Of a stretch of 64,000 nucleotides of DNA, positions 1 through 13,801 are shown piece after piece. Positions within the stretch are counted from its first letter, which is position 1. Each line of letters starts with the position of its first letter. The translations under genes and the position numbers were made by a program. The notes beneath the pieces were generated by a model that ran no database searches, was not told the origin of the DNA, and saw nothing but the letters and a program-made list of their open reading frames with translations. The stretch comes from Brachypodius melanocephalos (Eukaryota > Chordata > Aves > Passeriformes > Pycnonotidae): positions 9,635,539 to 9,699,538 of the forward strand of contig VZSR01000514.1 in NCBI GenBank assembly GCA_013398615.1. Direction: 5' to 3'.

Positions 1-382
1 AGCAGGCCAAGACGTTGGTGTCCCAGTGGGTTGTTTTTCAATATTTCTTCTGCTGCGTGGTCTTTTGTTTGTTGGTTACTGGAGAGACTCAGAAAAATTT
101 AAGCTGGATAGTCTCAGCCTTCTGCACAGGAGATGTGAGCAGTTTTCTTTGTGTAAGGGTCTATATACATGTATATTTATAAAAGTTATCACTCCATATC
201 TGTAAAAAAGCAGCCCTTGCTTGCCACCACATTTTTTTTATTTTTCAATCTCCCAAACCTGGAAGAATTTATTGTGTGATCCTTAAAAGTTTGAAAGAAA
301 TTAGTCTGGTAAAATATTTGCACAGTACTATATGCTCATACATAGGAACGTGGTCCAAATAAACATATATACATAGAAGGGT

Positions 383-385
<3 letters not shown>

Positions 386-413
<28 letters not shown>

Positions 414-429
414 GGGGAGAGAGAGAGAT
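386..429. repeat. (AT)14 followed by GA-rich microsatellite
   Basis: A perfect AT dinucleotide run covers 386-413 and passes directly into a GGGGAGAGAGAGAGA run to 429. It is a compound microsatellite and probably length-polymorphic. Confidence 0.95.
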
Positions 430-3400
430 AATTAGAAAATACTGAAAGAATTTGGGTCTTGGGAGGAGGGGAAATTGCTGTTACTGAATTGATACGTAGT
501 TAATCCCTTGACAGACAGTTCTGCCTATTGTCAGCTTATTATGTAGGAACATAAATTTGTTTTCTTCTTCCTCTTACTGACAGCCTTCAGTGAGCATCCC
601 CATCAGTAATTAGAGGATGCTCTATCTGCTAGATTTGTCTGCTAAATAGGGTGAATTGCTGGAAGCCATGAGGATGTTTTACTTAAGATGTACCAGAAGT
701 AACAAGGAGATTCTTCAGTCAAGCTTCCCTGTCTTTCATTCCAGCCTCCCTTATTTGAGCCCAAAGGATCTCATCTCTGAAGTCAATGACAGCACTCCCT
801 TTGATATGAGAGGTGGTTACATCAACCACTTCTTCTGTCACTGGAAGTAGGCAGGTCACGTTTAGAATTGAACACAAAATGAAAAGACCCCAGCCTCCCT
901 CACCCCTCTATTAACAAGGCACAGCACACGTCTGGCAAACCCATGTGTGCTGTAAAGCTCTTCATACGGAGTGGGGTGCCCTGTGCCACATGTAATGGAG
1001 CTGCTGTCATCTATTATGTATTATGACATGCAGGCAAATTGCAAAATACAAACTGATGTGAGGTGGTAAAAACATGAATGAAAAGGCATTTCCTGCACAT
1101 GCTTTGTGGCTGTCATTTACCAGCAGAGCAGCTTCCCTGGCTGCGTTTGCTTTTTTTTTTGTTGTTGTTTTTTGCTTGCCTTGACCCAGCAGTCAGAGGA
1201 ACTGATTGTTAGATTTAAATCAAAGATGCTCTTCAGCGCTGTGTGTTTCAAGAGGTGATAGTCTGGGTGCTTTTAATGTTTCTCTTACATGATTACAGCA
1301 CCCAGAAAAGCAATTCTGTCTCTTACAAGCACATTTCCTTTGTTTTAAGACCACACACCTATAGTTTTCATATTTGCTTATGTCTTGGATACATTTCCTT
1401 ATCTATGTCCAATGCTTTGTAAAGATTTAGCTATTTACCAAGCTTCTTATATAGTCCAAGTAAACAGGCTTTTGCGTGGCAAGAGGCAGAGTTGTAATTA
1501 CAGCTAGAAATCTAGTGCAGTTTGCATTCTCTTGGAGAAAGTGGGTGGGTTTGCTGTAAGAAGCAAACAAGCAAATGTATTTTTTACTATGGAAAAAGCT
1601 AAAAAAAGGAAAATGTCATTTCTCTTCAGATCCTTAAATGCTCTGAAGCAACCATCTGAATTTAGGAGCAGGCTGTGAATATCATGTTTTGTATTCCCAT
1701 TAGAACCAGCTTAATGGGAAAAAAATTGAATTAGTTTCCTTTTTCCACCACAGTCTTAAATTTTCTTGTAAGGCAGGTTTTGGCCTGAGAGCCTTCATTG
1801 ATGGTGACACGAGATAAGATAGTGAGATCCTTCCTTGGCTCTGGAAACCAAACTGGAGTTTGTACTCCAATTGAATTTTGGTTGAAGCAACTGTGGGTGT
1901 GTCTGAGACAGACCTCGGGGGAATTGTAGAGCTCTGCTTCTTGGTTTGTTGCTGCCCTGTAGCATTGTTTGCTACAGCTATTCTCCCTCTGCTGCAAGGA
2001 GTGATTTAGGGAATGAATGGATACTTGGGAAACCTCTTCAAGAGGAAGAACTGGGGCTATTGGTTCTTTTGGTTCTTTGGGGTTCTAATATGTAAACTTA
2101 GAGAAAATCTGTGTCTTTCCATTTTAAGCTTATTTGATTTTGATTAATTGGAACCCTTAGAGTTATGTCCAAATTTACATGATATGGTTTTCCTAAACAA
2201 AAGCAGCTTTTTGTAGGGCTTAATGTAAACCAGGTTGTATCAGACACAGGGTATGGTTACAATCACATAAGCTCATGCTCCTTTAGAGCTTTGATTTCCT
2301 TCAGCACAAAAACCTGCATTTATTGGTCTTGTTAATAACAGCCCATTGCTCTCCTTAAACATGAGTCCAGCATTGTGCTGGGAAAAGGGTTTGGTTGCTA
2401 AAGGAGAGTAAAGATGAGCAAGGAATTCAGATCTCTTGATTTAAGTTCCCAAGTGCAGGATCAAAGCCAGAGCTTGGGAAGGGAGGGTTCAGCACCTTGC
2501 CCCTCACCTGGCTGAGCTGTGGGCAGTCCAGCTGGGTGCCAGCTGGTGAAATGCCACTGGAGATCAGGGATTGGCTCTTTCTATCACGCCGTGGTGCTGA
2601 CTTGGTGCTTCCTGAGCCAGGTGTTCCTGCAGCACCCACGGGAAGGGATGGGATGGTTTCCCTGGGAGCTGGAGCAGCACGGAGTGTGCCCATGGAGAGG
2701 TGAATGAAAGCAGTGGGAAACCTTCCAGAGCTGCATCGCGCTGGAGCAGCAGCAGAGGGATCTCACCCACCCGAGGCAGGAGATGGAATGAGTAGAGCCC
2801 AAGCAGAGATTTTGTTGTTGTTAAGAGGTTGAAATATATATTTTTGTTATTTAATCCTACTGCTTGCTGACTGTGATGCTGTTCATGCAGCTGCTTTACG
2901 TGTTGAAGCAGAGGAATAAGGGTTAGTGAGGATCTTGCGAAGTTCTTTGGGGAGGCAGTGCAGGGGCTGGAAAGGTAGAATATGGAGCAGGTTGGAGGCA
3001 GAGGGTCTCTCCTCCTCTCTTTCCTTTTTAGTGAGGGTTCTCACCACTTCCCTTCTCCACCCCCGTGTAATCCTTGCTCCTTTCTGAAAGGAAGGGCCAT
3101 CCACAGGCAGTACAGGAGCACAGCCTCATTTCCATACCTCAGTGTTGCCAGCAGTCTCCGTGCTCCCAGAATTAGGTGGTCTCAGGGATGGGGTGTCACA
3201 CATTCATCCCCGCGCTTCACAACCACTGGTTTGTCCCCAGATCCTGCTCTGGAGCTGCGTGGCAGAGCTGAGGTGTGGCTCTGCAAAGCCTTGTTGCATT
3301 TAAAAGCTGATTCCAGTAAACAAAGCCACTCTGAACCTGTGGCTCTGGCTCCCAGGGCATTATTGATTGGGTTCCCATTGGTGATGCTGTGTAGCAGGAG

Positions 3401-5128
3401 CACAGGATGCTTCACCGTCAGGGGACACACACAGTGATGTGTCCTGGACTAAAAGAAGAGGAAATATACTTGCCAGGGGTATTAAATATTTGAACATCAA
3501 GCACTGATTCAAACACCAATCCCTAACCCACTAGGGTGAGCAAAGTGCATCACTGGCTGGGATTATTATGCATTAACTGGTTATATTTGTTTTAAGTATT
3601 TTCCACCTTTGATATTGGGGTAACCTGCATCTTTCTTAAAAGATTTCTGTGGTTGAATATTCAGCAGCCTCTGGTGATTTAGGGACACGTTAGTATATTT
3701 GCAGTTGTGATGTCTGAAGAAGAGTGCTTTTAATTAAATTGCTTTTTCCTGTTGTACCTCTGAGAATAAAGCATCTGCCTGAGAAGAGCACAGGGATTTA
3801 AAAAACAATTTCAATTCTGAGTCCTGTTTTTGTGGCGTAGATGTTTTCATTATTCAGGCTGAAGCCAGTAAAAGAGAAAGCAGGCTGGCCAGAAAACATG
3901 GGGGATTGTTTTATTATTCATTTATATCAGTGGTGTTGAAAAACATACCCTGCTAGATCTCAGGAAAAGCAATAAAAAGGAAAAATTTAACACGATTTAA
4001 AGCAATATGGGGAACTTCTTGCTAATCAGTTAGAAAAATGATTTAAGTAGATTGAAGTGCTGCTGTAAGTGTGCCATGTTATATCCCGCAGTCTTTTTTC
4101 CTTCAGATGTGGTTTCCCACAGCTTGAGAGATTTCTCTAGCATTGCTGTGTGAAAGCAGGAAATGGCTTTTGTTGGGGGAGTGGGAATTTGGCTTCTGCA
4201 CAAAATGTGCTCAAAATTGCTGAATAAACAAGGAGAAAAAGCAGGAAAAAATAATTCCTTCTTCCCATTTCAGTTATGGTAGGAAGATTGTTTATAAGAC
4301 AATAGGCTAAAACCCAAAATTCAACATTCTTTTTAAGATGATTATGCCCTTTTAGTTCTCCTCCAGTGCAGTTCTGATCCTGTTCTCTAAATGTAGCTGT
4401 CCTGTGAGGAAAAACGGGCCTTTTAATAGCAAGTGATTAATGTTTAAGGTATTCATAGTTTTCTTTTTGCAATATATTATAGAAGACACATTTCCAAACT
4501 GATCTCTGTGGCTTGGATAACACACAAGGTATTATTTTCCATTGCTGAAGTCCCACATAATGATCCGAAAGGGGAAGCCGTAGCATTTTATTTCCGTTAT
4601 CTCACCTGTGTAAAAAAAGAAAATCCAGATTGTTGTGTCTGAGCTCAGACACGGATTTATCCCAGGACTTCAGCTTGGAAACCTCGTTACTGGAAGAGCT
4701 GAGAAGTGGTTCAGCAGCATCAGCTCAGCAGCAGTGTGTGACCATATTCACCCATTCACACCAAATTTACACTGGTGTCAGTCACTGACAGCTCTGAGGT
4801 GCTCTGGGGCAGCAGAGGATTTGAGGAGAGGTACAGAACCACCCAGGGCAGGGCAATGACTCTGGCTGCAGGATCGCCTTCCCCCTCGTGTCCCAAAATT
4901 CAACCTTGTGCCTCTCACAACACATCCTTGTGGGCTGGCAAGTGCCACCTTTGTTGTAATTGTGGTTATTTTTCTGGAGACCTGTGTTTTCTGCAGGAAT
5001 ATTTATGCTGAAATAATATTAAGATCTTCCTCTGGAGAGGAGCTCCTGCTCTGCATTCTGCACACACCCTGGCAATATGAGCTCTTGTGCAATTGTCGTT
5101 TCAGTGGAATGGGATTTGTTTGACATTC

Positions 5129-5167
5129 TAAGTGAGAATTGCATTCCCATTTTAAGTGAGAATTGCA
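5129..5167. repeat. Short tandem duplication, 24-bp period
   Basis: The 15-mer TAAGTGAGAATTGCA occurs exactly at 5129-5143 and again at 5153-5167. No coding or structural role is visible. Confidence 0.85.
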
Positions 5168-6497
5168 AAGGATGCTTCTCTGCTCCTTCATAGCTCAGGC
5201 CATAAAATGAACACGTGATGTTATCCTGCTCTTGGGTTGAGCAGAAAGCCTCTGCTGAGGAAGGAACTGCAGATGATTTTGTGGAATATTACTCTGAATG
5301 CAAAACATGATTTCTGTGTAAACCTTCCAGCTTTGATTGTGTTTTTTTACAAAAACCTTTTTTAAAAAATGGCCCTCACTTTCTCTGTCCTACAGTATTG
5401 TTTTTAATAAGTGTTTTAATGCATCAGAAAGACAACAGGATAAAGAATGAAGATACCAAGGAAATTAACCTCACCCCAGTTCATGGATTTCTTTTATAAA
5501 ATGATTTGAAATTGCTGTGATTAAAGAAGCTGGAGTTGTACCTTCCATTGAGCCATATCCAGTTTTAAAGTAAAAATAAGAGATCTGGTAACTCAGCAGC
5601 AGTGACTATTATAAAGTAAGACTAAAATTATTCTCCAGTGTTACTGTTTAAACTGAAATAATCCTGTGGTGAAATTATGGCTTTGTTTTGATGGTCAAGG
5701 CAGAAACCTATAGAATATGGTGCCAGTGTTGCAGGTGAGTAGTGCAAGGTGTGATTGCCTTTTTTGTGCACATATCATTTATATTCTGTACATGTGCCAT
5801 ACACCCCAGCTAGCAGACCGAAGGATTCCCCTGTAAGGTGATGCACTTTTTCAGTGCAGCACTAAAAGTCTCTGAATTCCCACTGACTTCTGGTCAGTAA
5901 TGTGGCACATTTTGCACATCGCTGGAGCAGACCCTCAGAGATCAGTACCCTGTGGTTTTCCTGTGTCCACCTCACCGGTACCAAACATAGTTTTATTATA
6001 TTCTCAAGGCTTTGTTCTCATCCTGTGTGTGCACATCAGTAATAATGTTCCCATGGGACAATGGTGTCAGGGCTGTGGGAGCAGGATGTGAGCTGGAGGA
6101 AAACCTGGTGATTTGTTTCCTTCCCAACATCATCTTTTGTGGTTGGTCTCCTCACAGCGTGGGTTTGTTGTGAATTTATTTAATCCTAGGATGGATGGTC
6201 TTGTCACTTTTGCCCTACAATAGTGTGAGAGAGGTCCATTAATAGTTAATGGTCAGAAATGTGTCCCTAAAGGAACTGTCTTGTAAATAGAGTGTGGTGA
6301 CATGTGAGTGACATGTTGGTACCTCCCCCCGCTCCCGACTCAATATGAGCATCAGATCCAGCACTGAGAACATTCCCCAGGGGTCAGAGGCAGCAGGACA
6401 GATGGCTGACCATGGTCCCTGAAGTGTCACCCATCTTTCAGCTCCAGCAGGCTGGCCTGAGGTTACTGCCTTTGCTCTTCCCTGGGCAAAAGGTTTT

Positions 6498-6560
6498 CAC
6501 AGAATCAGAGTGGTTGGGATTGGAAGGGCCCTCTAGAGATCGTCTGCTCCAACTCCCAGA
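6498..6560 (-). mobile_element. CR1 LINE 3'-end fragment
   Basis: The + strand reads CACAGAATCAGAGTGGTTGG followed by GGAAGGGCCCTCTAGAGATC and a CTCCAACTCCC block. This is the reverse complement of the avian CR1 3' end, so the element is inserted on the minus strand. It is short and diverged. Confidence 0.8.
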
Positions 6561-7499
6561 GAGGGCACTGAATTCTTTTGAGACACCCTATAATTTCAAA
6601 GGTATGTTTTATTAAAGAAAGGGGAAGTAGTTTGGGAGGTTTATGCCTCTAGAGGACAATAGAAAGTTTGTGAGGTTTATGCCACTCCCCACATATATTT
6701 GTGTTGTTTTCTAAAACCATATGTTCTGCAGATCTGCGGGTGCTAGGGTTTGATAGGCAGACTAATTCCAATTTGGTAGATGCCAAATATTACTACCTAA
6801 AATAACCAGATCACTCCACCATTGCAGCTCTGTTTTCTGTGGGCTGCTGTACAAATTTAATGCCAAAATTTAAAATCTGTAGGGATGTTTCACATTCAAA
6901 ACATGTAATAGCTAACAATCATCGTGTTAAAAGAAGCTAATTGTTGGGGAATGCCATGTTAGCTGAAGGTCACTGTGTAGGCAAATATTATGTAAAAATC
7001 ACAGTATAGAAGGTTGGCAGATCTTTGATGTTATCCTAACCTAGTGCTGGGATTAAGAAAATGACCTTTTGTTGTAGCTGTAGAACATTCTTGGTCCTCA
7101 TGAGTAGGCCCTTGGGTCAGCTAATGGCTGCTGACTTGAAGTGGTAACTTGATCTCCAGGAAAGGAATTACCATTCGGGCTCTCCTGATGATTTTGAATT
7201 ACGATGCAGGGCTGTATTTGTAAGAGTCTGAAGGGAAAAAAGAAAAAGGAAAGACTGTATGTGTTTCTGTATTAGATTTGTATAACTGTACCACAAGTGA
7301 TACCACAAGATAAATTATGAGCACTTGTCAGTTATTTAATTCTATATAAACAGAAGGAAAAAAGCCCTCAAATGTAAAATGTACTGAGCAGTCATTTTCC
7401 CCCTTTGGACTCTGCGTACATTTGCAAGAAGCTGTTGATGCTGTTTAAAGGTCCCAACCTGAGTGGATAAGGCAGACTTGAACTGAACTGGCCAAAAGC

Positions 7500-7558
7500 A
7501 CCAAACTCGATGAACTTCAAAGGTCCCTTCCAACCCAAACTGTTTTATGATTCTGTGT
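7500..7558 (+). mobile_element. CR1 LINE 3'-end fragment
   Basis: The stretch has TTCAAAGGTCCCTTCCAACC, then CAAACTGTTTTATGATTCTG, which is the typical CR1 3' terminus with its ATTCTG-like tail. The 5' limit is unclear and may reach back to about 7450. Confidence 0.8.
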
Positions 7559-10500
7559 ATGTGCAGCAGTTCAGAGGCAGAGTTGAGAGCAGGATTGATC
7601 TTCATCTGGAGGAATGAATTGCTGGGACATCCTGCCTCAGTGTTCTTTTTTTCCTGCAGCTTACTTGGGTTTGGGGGATTTTTAAGAGAAAATCAGTTTA
7701 ACCATTGAAAATGACACCTGAAAATCTGAAAAGGTTTTATCAGATTTTTACAGTGAATGAGCTTTTGCTGAAGTTAATGCATATCTCTGACTGCCTTGTC
7801 TCTCTGGCTAGAGCTTGGAGTTACTGAGTGTCTTTCCAAATCTGTCAGCCTGTGTGGCCCTTGCCACTGCAGTAAAAGTGCCTGCTTAAGTAACACACAA
7901 CCAGATTGACCTTAGAAGGATACAGCCACTCCTGTATCCTTGGTTCTGGGCTCATCAGTAAACCACACCTGAATTATTCATGCAGGCTTTATGAGGATCA
8001 TCTCTGGAAATGATCGATGGAGGTGAAACTACAGAACTCATTCCTCCTTTTTATTTCCAGCTCATCTCCCAGTGGGAGATACCAAGAATGAAAGCCAAAA
8101 TTAATCTTCAGTACTAAATTGAACAATCTAAAAAGTTGGTTGGTTTTATTTTTTTTTTCTCCTTTTCTCTCTGATTGAGTTTCCTCTCATGGCGCATGAT
8201 AAATTGTTCAGTAAATACTCATGTGAAATTTATACCTTAAATTTATGATATAACAGCTGCAAATGCTTCAGGGGGCCAGGCCTGATGGAATCTGTTTCCT
8301 TTAGGTCTTGCCACAGATGGTGCTTTTGCATTAGCACTGCAGTGTTTGCTCATTGGAGTCCTTCATGCCATGGCCTTGGATTCTGTGTTTGCCTCAGATC
8401 CCTGCCAGTGCCTCGTAGAGGAGCTGAGCACTGTGTGAAGATCCCCTGGTGACAGATTCCTTGGTTGAGTCCTCAGGCTCAGGGAAAAAGGTCTGCAGAG
8501 GACTTTAATGTGGGTTTAGTTTCCTAGAAGCGATGGATGTACTTGGACAGACGTTTTCCCCTTGAGCTGAAGCTCTAGCCAGGTGTAAAGAACATGTGAT
8601 CTAAAGATGAGACAGGAGAAAAAAAAAAAAAAGGACAAAATAGCCATTTCTGTCTCCTCCCCTCAGGGAGTCCAGCTGTACCTCAGGAAAAGACTGTAGG
8701 AGTTACCAGTTAAAACTGGTCAGGGAGGATTGCTCATCTTCTGAGTCCTCAGTTTCTCTGTAGATCTCCAAATGTACAATTAGAGGGCAATCTGCAAACA
8801 GCAGCTCTCCAGTGAACCTTTGCAGTCCTTGCTTTCATTGCAATACCCTCCGAGTACTCTTGGGTGGCAGTGGAGCACAGTTTGGTTTTGTTGTTGTGTG
8901 TGTGTTGTAAGATTGCCTGGTTTATTTCCTCCCAATATGTCCTATTCTGAAATATACCATGAGAATGAAGTTCTTAAGTTAATAAAATATAGAGACAAAA
9001 GAATTGGTGAGCAGAGTTTTTTTGAGAAGCAGAAAGAAGGTTGAGTTTATGGAGTGCTGGCAGGGCATCAGTGATATTGCTGACAGGTAGGAGAGACCTC
9101 AATTAATCCAGGACGTGTTCCACCTATTAGGGAAATAAACTAGACTTTTTCCTAAGTGCAAAGTTTGGAAGGAAATGTACAAATTGAAATAGAGGCTCTT
9201 CACCTTAGCTTTTGTGGAGCAGATCCCCCTGAAGCCAGTCTTGTTACCTGTGATTCCACAACCCTGGCTGATAGAGAGCAGCTCCTTCAGCTCCATCCCC
9301 CTCTCCCCACTCCCAACACAGGCAGCACTTCTCAAAAATGCAGCTCCAACTCCCGGCTTCAAAAATTCATAATACCACCCCTCATTTCCTCTCCAGGTTG
9401 TTCATATTGCACATCAATAGATCAGTACTCCATCAAGTAGTCAGGCATGTTTGTTTGCCTTTTTTCCTGAAGTAGGCTATACACTAAAGAAAAAATCTAT
9501 ATAGATTTAACATTAAATGAAGTAACTGTACAAAAGCTCCCTTGGGCACATCGCAGTTCCAGTTTTGCTCCCTTGAGTGCCTCTGTAGGAGGTGATGCTG
9601 CTGAGCTCAGTCCTCATGTCAAAGTCCTGCTTTTAAGTCTCTTTTCTGTTCCCTTTCCATGCTCTGAAATGAAACCAGGGAGCTCGATGGTGCTGCCTGT
9701 GCTGCTGCAGTGTAAATATTGGAGGAACCCGAGGCACATGGCAGCATTCCCACCACGGCCCAAGGCCACAGCTTTGTTGAAAGCTACTTTTTAATGAATT
9801 GAGTTTCCGGGTGGCAACTGGGCTGACCTCACTCACTCCAGGGGCTGTGTCTGCCTGATGAGGGCAGGCAGTGAGGAGAGGCAGGGGAATGAAGAGATCT
9901 CAATCTTGCTTCCTGACTGCTTTCCAGCTACCCTGACAACAAGGCAGTTTTTCATTCTGAAATCGGGGAGCATTTAAATTGTAAGAACCTATGGTTTATA
10001 AAAAAGAGGTAGTGTAATTTATGAGGCTGGGTTTCCACATGGCCAGAGGTGAAGAGGAGAGGTCAACCCTGGTGACTGCCTTCAGTGTTTCCTCCAGAGA
10101 TTTATGTACCAGACTGGGCAAGAGCTCAGACTTCACAGATGAGAGTGGGAGTGCTCAGGCTCCACGAGTTGATGCAGTGTTGCCAGATTTGGTTGGTCTA
10201 GTCTGATTCTTAGATTTCACTGTTCCCCCCTGCTGCAGGACCCCATCTGTATGTGTTGTATTTACTGTTTACAGCTGTCTTTCAAGAAGGGACATGAACG
10301 AGACAGACTGAAAAAACGTTTTGTGACTTCTACAATCTATATTTTTGTTGCCTGTTATGTACAAATCCAAAGGATACAGATGGAAATATATGTATTACAT
10401 GTTAGGAAAGTAAACTCCCACTAATTTCCCAGGCTGGCTAAACAGATGCATGAATGTGTTCTCCTTCCTGTAGCTCCTGCCTCTTCGCTGCCCCACAAAC

Positions 10501-11796
10501 ACGTCCTGCAGGCTCATCCTTGATTGGAACTTCAGAATCATATTCTTGATGGTACAAGACTATTTCTTTGCTGAGAACCAGCCCACAGCTGGACTTGTGG
10601 TGGCTGCTCGTTGTGCAGCCTTGAATTGGCGCTGACGCTCAGGGTGTATCACAATTTGCCAATCTTGTTTTGCACCAAGAACTGTACAGCAGCAGCATTA
10701 TTTCTTTTTGTTCCATGTAGTCCCCGAATTTCTCAGAGAAAAGGCGTTGTGAATTGAACTGGCTGAAAGATGTAATTTCCTTTTCACAGAAAATCCTGTT
10801 CTGGGAAAATCTTTTTTTACCATTTGAATGTAAGACTGTAGTGTTGAAAAAATCTCACATAAGAGAGACCATCCATATTTTCACTAAGAAGAACCGAACA
10901 CAAGATGTAATATTTCCAGGATGCATATTGACTTCGGAGCATAGTACTGGAATGTGCTTCCAGGCTTTATCCCCTTGCCCAGATCCCAGCCCATGATAAA
11001 AAAGGTTTTTCTGATATTAAGCTTCCCTTTTTGTTTCTTTGTTAAACAGAATTTTCTTTGTGAGCACAATTGCTTCTCATAACAAGAACATAAGGTTTTG
11101 AGTTATGGTTAAGACAGTTCTTACTTGATTGTTCTAGCTGAAAATCAGAAGTGTTGCATCAGAATCTTTTGGGAATTATTAAATATTAGCAAAACAAAGC
11201 CTTTTTCTGGAGCTTAGGCACCTCAACTGTCTGTCCACAGACTCAAGAGGTTTTCTGGAGTGAAAACTCATGCAGTGAACAAAAAAGAACAAATATTTCT
11301 ATTTACTTCAAGTGATTATCCCCAATTCATCCAAGGAAAAGACCAAGAAAACAAAGGGAGCTCCTTTAAAAGGCAGATAAACAGGCAGCAATTCTCTCCA
11401 TAATTTAACTAAAGAGGACACAGAACTGCTCCATCAAGGCAGTTTAAAAAATCCTCCTTTGAGTAGGACATGAAAATAGAGGGATTTTTTTCCATTCAGT
11501 TACTGTATATGTTACATGTGCTGTACAGACAGTTTGGGCAAAAGGAGTCTAAACATTATTGTTTGAGTATTACAGAGCTAGACTTTGAGTTCAGATTGTA
11601 GAGGGTGAAACATTAATTAAGTGCAGCACAATGAAAAATTGCGTGAAAGCCTGAGAGATATGAATTCTCATTCTGTTGGTTTAGATGGTAACTTCCTGGG
11701 TTTATTTTTATGACATTGGGAAAATATCACTCAACTCTGTTTCTCTTTGATTCTTGAAAGGTTCCTGAACCAGCTCCATGGAGGGAGGAGAAAGCT

Positions 11797-11814
11797 TTGT
11801 TGTTGTTGTTGTTG
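11797..11814. repeat. (TTG)n trinucleotide repeat
   Basis: A run of TTG/TGT units just after AAAGC, about six units long, in non-coding sequence. Confidence 0.85.
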
Positions 11815-13634
11815 AATACCTATATTGTGAAGCTTTATTTACAGAAGCCCTTTGTTTGCAGCTGTTCTTTAAGCTTAAAATATGTAGAACTTAAAATATG
11901 GTGCATCTTTGTAGGGATATGATTTACAATGATGCAGTGTGCCTGTTCCAGTTTGACTGTTCTGTGGCCTGAGGAGTGAGGATGGTCAAAGAAATGGCAC
12001 AAAGGCTTTTTGAGGAGCTGTGACAGTGGATATAATGGAAAGCCAGGCACAGTGCATTTGAACTGTGTAAATTTGGGGAGGAAAAAAAGAAATCTCCAAA
12101 CATCTGAAGTTAAAACCTAGTAGAACTCCTTTTGCTTCAGGAGTAGGGGTGATGAGCCAGGATTTGGTTGGCACAGGGTCATGATGTGCACCTTGATGGG
12201 GTGGGAGGAGGTGGGAGCTCTCTCTGGGATTCTGCAGAGAAGAGGGAGAGGCAAAATTGGGACCAGTGTGCTCCTCAAGGTGTCCAGGATGACACTGTGG
12301 TCTCTTCTTCCCCAACTCTCCTAAGCCTTCCTGCTGTGATAGATCAAGGCAAATGAATGCAAATGCTGTATTTGTGCTTCTGCTGACATGGAGCTGCTTA
12401 GAATAGTCACGAGTCTCAGGAAACCAAACAGAATCTGGCAGCTCAGAGTTATCTTCTAACTTGAGCAAAATGAGAGGAGTCCTTGATTTGGGGAGGCTTG
12501 TGGCATGCTTCTGGGGGATGAAATGGCTTCTCATTTCATGGCAACACAGAACTACTGGGAAAAGCCAAATCAGTCCTGTCCTTTAGCAAACTGCTGTGTT
12601 CAATTTACTTCATTACAGACCAACAGTCCAAAACTGCATGTGACCAACAGAAATGCTTATTGAATGTATTTTGAACATATGTTCAGTGTATATTGAATAT
12701 GACACCATTGTTACTGCATTCCTTGCTCCCAGACAAAGGATGATATGTTTATAATTTGGGTTCAGTTTAAGAGCAAGTATGAGCTATAGTTTCCAAACGT
12801 AGAAGGACAGTTTCTTATGGCTGTACACCTCTTAAGAGCAAGTGGTGTGCCCTTGAATGGTTTAGATCTTCACTTAATGTTTATGTTACTCACAATTTTA
12901 GAGTTGCTCCCTTTCAACTTGTGTTTCATTTGATTGACTCCATTTTGGGTGCTGCTGTCTCCTTCCTGGGCTGACACCAACCTATGTTTTTGTGTCCCTG
13001 TGAGCACATGGTGCCACAAAAGGATTATTGACAATAACAGGATTCCACGTGTTTTCCAGGCTGTCTTACCTTGTGTCACGAGGTCTGTTTGGAAAGGGCT
13101 CTGGTAAAATTCTGCTGAAAATGGGATGTAGTATTTCCATGGGAGGAGGATGCACAAAAGTTTGCTGCATCTCAGATGTCTTTGTGTCTGCTCTCTCACC
13201 TTTGAGAGCACACAGAGAAATTTGGTGCTGTTTTAGATGTTTGAGGGGTTTTTTTTGAGGCTAGGAAATTCTCTTCAGAAGAGTCTTTTTATTTATATTT
13301 TTTAGTTAATTTAGGTGTTCTTGTGCAAAGGAATAGCACAGGGGTATTGTTCTGTGCGGCTGAGCCACCCTCATGCTGCCAAGCAGGCTTTCCAGGATGG
13401 ATTCATTTCCAAGTGTGTGTTCACTTCTGTAACACAAATGACATAAATACTTGTCTAGGGAGAAGACCACAGCCGTGACATCCTGCTCTGGAAACCATAC
13501 TGGGATTTCAAATCTCCTTTGGGAAACACAGAGACAGCCTGAGAGCTGAGCTCTGTGCCACCAGCTCAGGAAGCCCAGGGTTGCAAACATGAATCCTCAC
13601 TGTGCTCACCAGTCTCTGCTTTGATTTTCCCCAG

Positions 13635-13801
13635 GAGTTCTGACTCTGAAGAAGCCTTTGAGACCCCGGAGTCCACCACACCTGTCAAGGCACCACCTTC
13701 ACCTCCACAGTCACCCCCTGAAGCAGCAGCAGCAGCAGCAGCAGCAGTTGCAGACATAGCAGAGCAAGAAATAAAACCTCAACTGCCCGTGGAAGATACA
13801 G
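13635..13801 (+). CDS. TACC2: TACC2 exon, SSDSEEAFETPES segment with polyalanine
   Basis: The acceptor TTTTCCCCAG precedes 13635 and the donor GTAATG follows 13801. The first base completes a split codon; the frame then reads SSDSEEAFETPESTTPVKAP, the block at which the human long and short TACC2 isoforms converge. It continues with Pro-rich PPSPPQSPPE, then eight consecutive GCA-encoded alanines (13723-13746), then VADIAEQEIKPQLPVEDT. The exon ends one base into a codon, matching the next exon's two-base start. In the human protein as I recall it, the equivalent stretch is proline-rich, so the alanine run is a lineage feature. Confidence 0.95.

Larger units (their letters stand above)
1..13634 (+). 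other. Non-coding sequence 5' of first visible TACC2 exon (probable intron)
   Basis: No exon could be supported in these 13.6 kb on either strand. Open frames here are short, overlap on both strands, and lack recognisable domains. Because the exon at 13635 begins with a splice acceptor and a split codon, this stretch is most likely a long TACC2 intron. No CpG island or clear promoter was seen, so I could not place an alternative first exon. It contains CR1 fragments at 6498 and 7500, a dinucleotide repeat at 386-429, a short A run near 8620 and a (TTG)n run near 11797. Confidence 0.7.

Noticed and set aside
2982..3437. 151-codon + strand open frame
   Set aside because: Ser/Pro/Arg-rich translation without any recognisable motif, overlapped by a minus-strand frame; read as chance.
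11986..12534. 182-codon minus-strand open frame
   Set aside because: Longest unexplained ORF, but low-complexity composition, no domain, no convincing splice context, and overlapping open frames on the other strand.
1731..13590. PVWFPE-like peptide recurring in three minus-strand frames (near 1840, 12420 and 13490)
   Set aside because: The shared DNA is only about 17 bases (CTCTGGAAACCAAACTGG-like) and the third copy is poor; too short to call a repeat family by eye.
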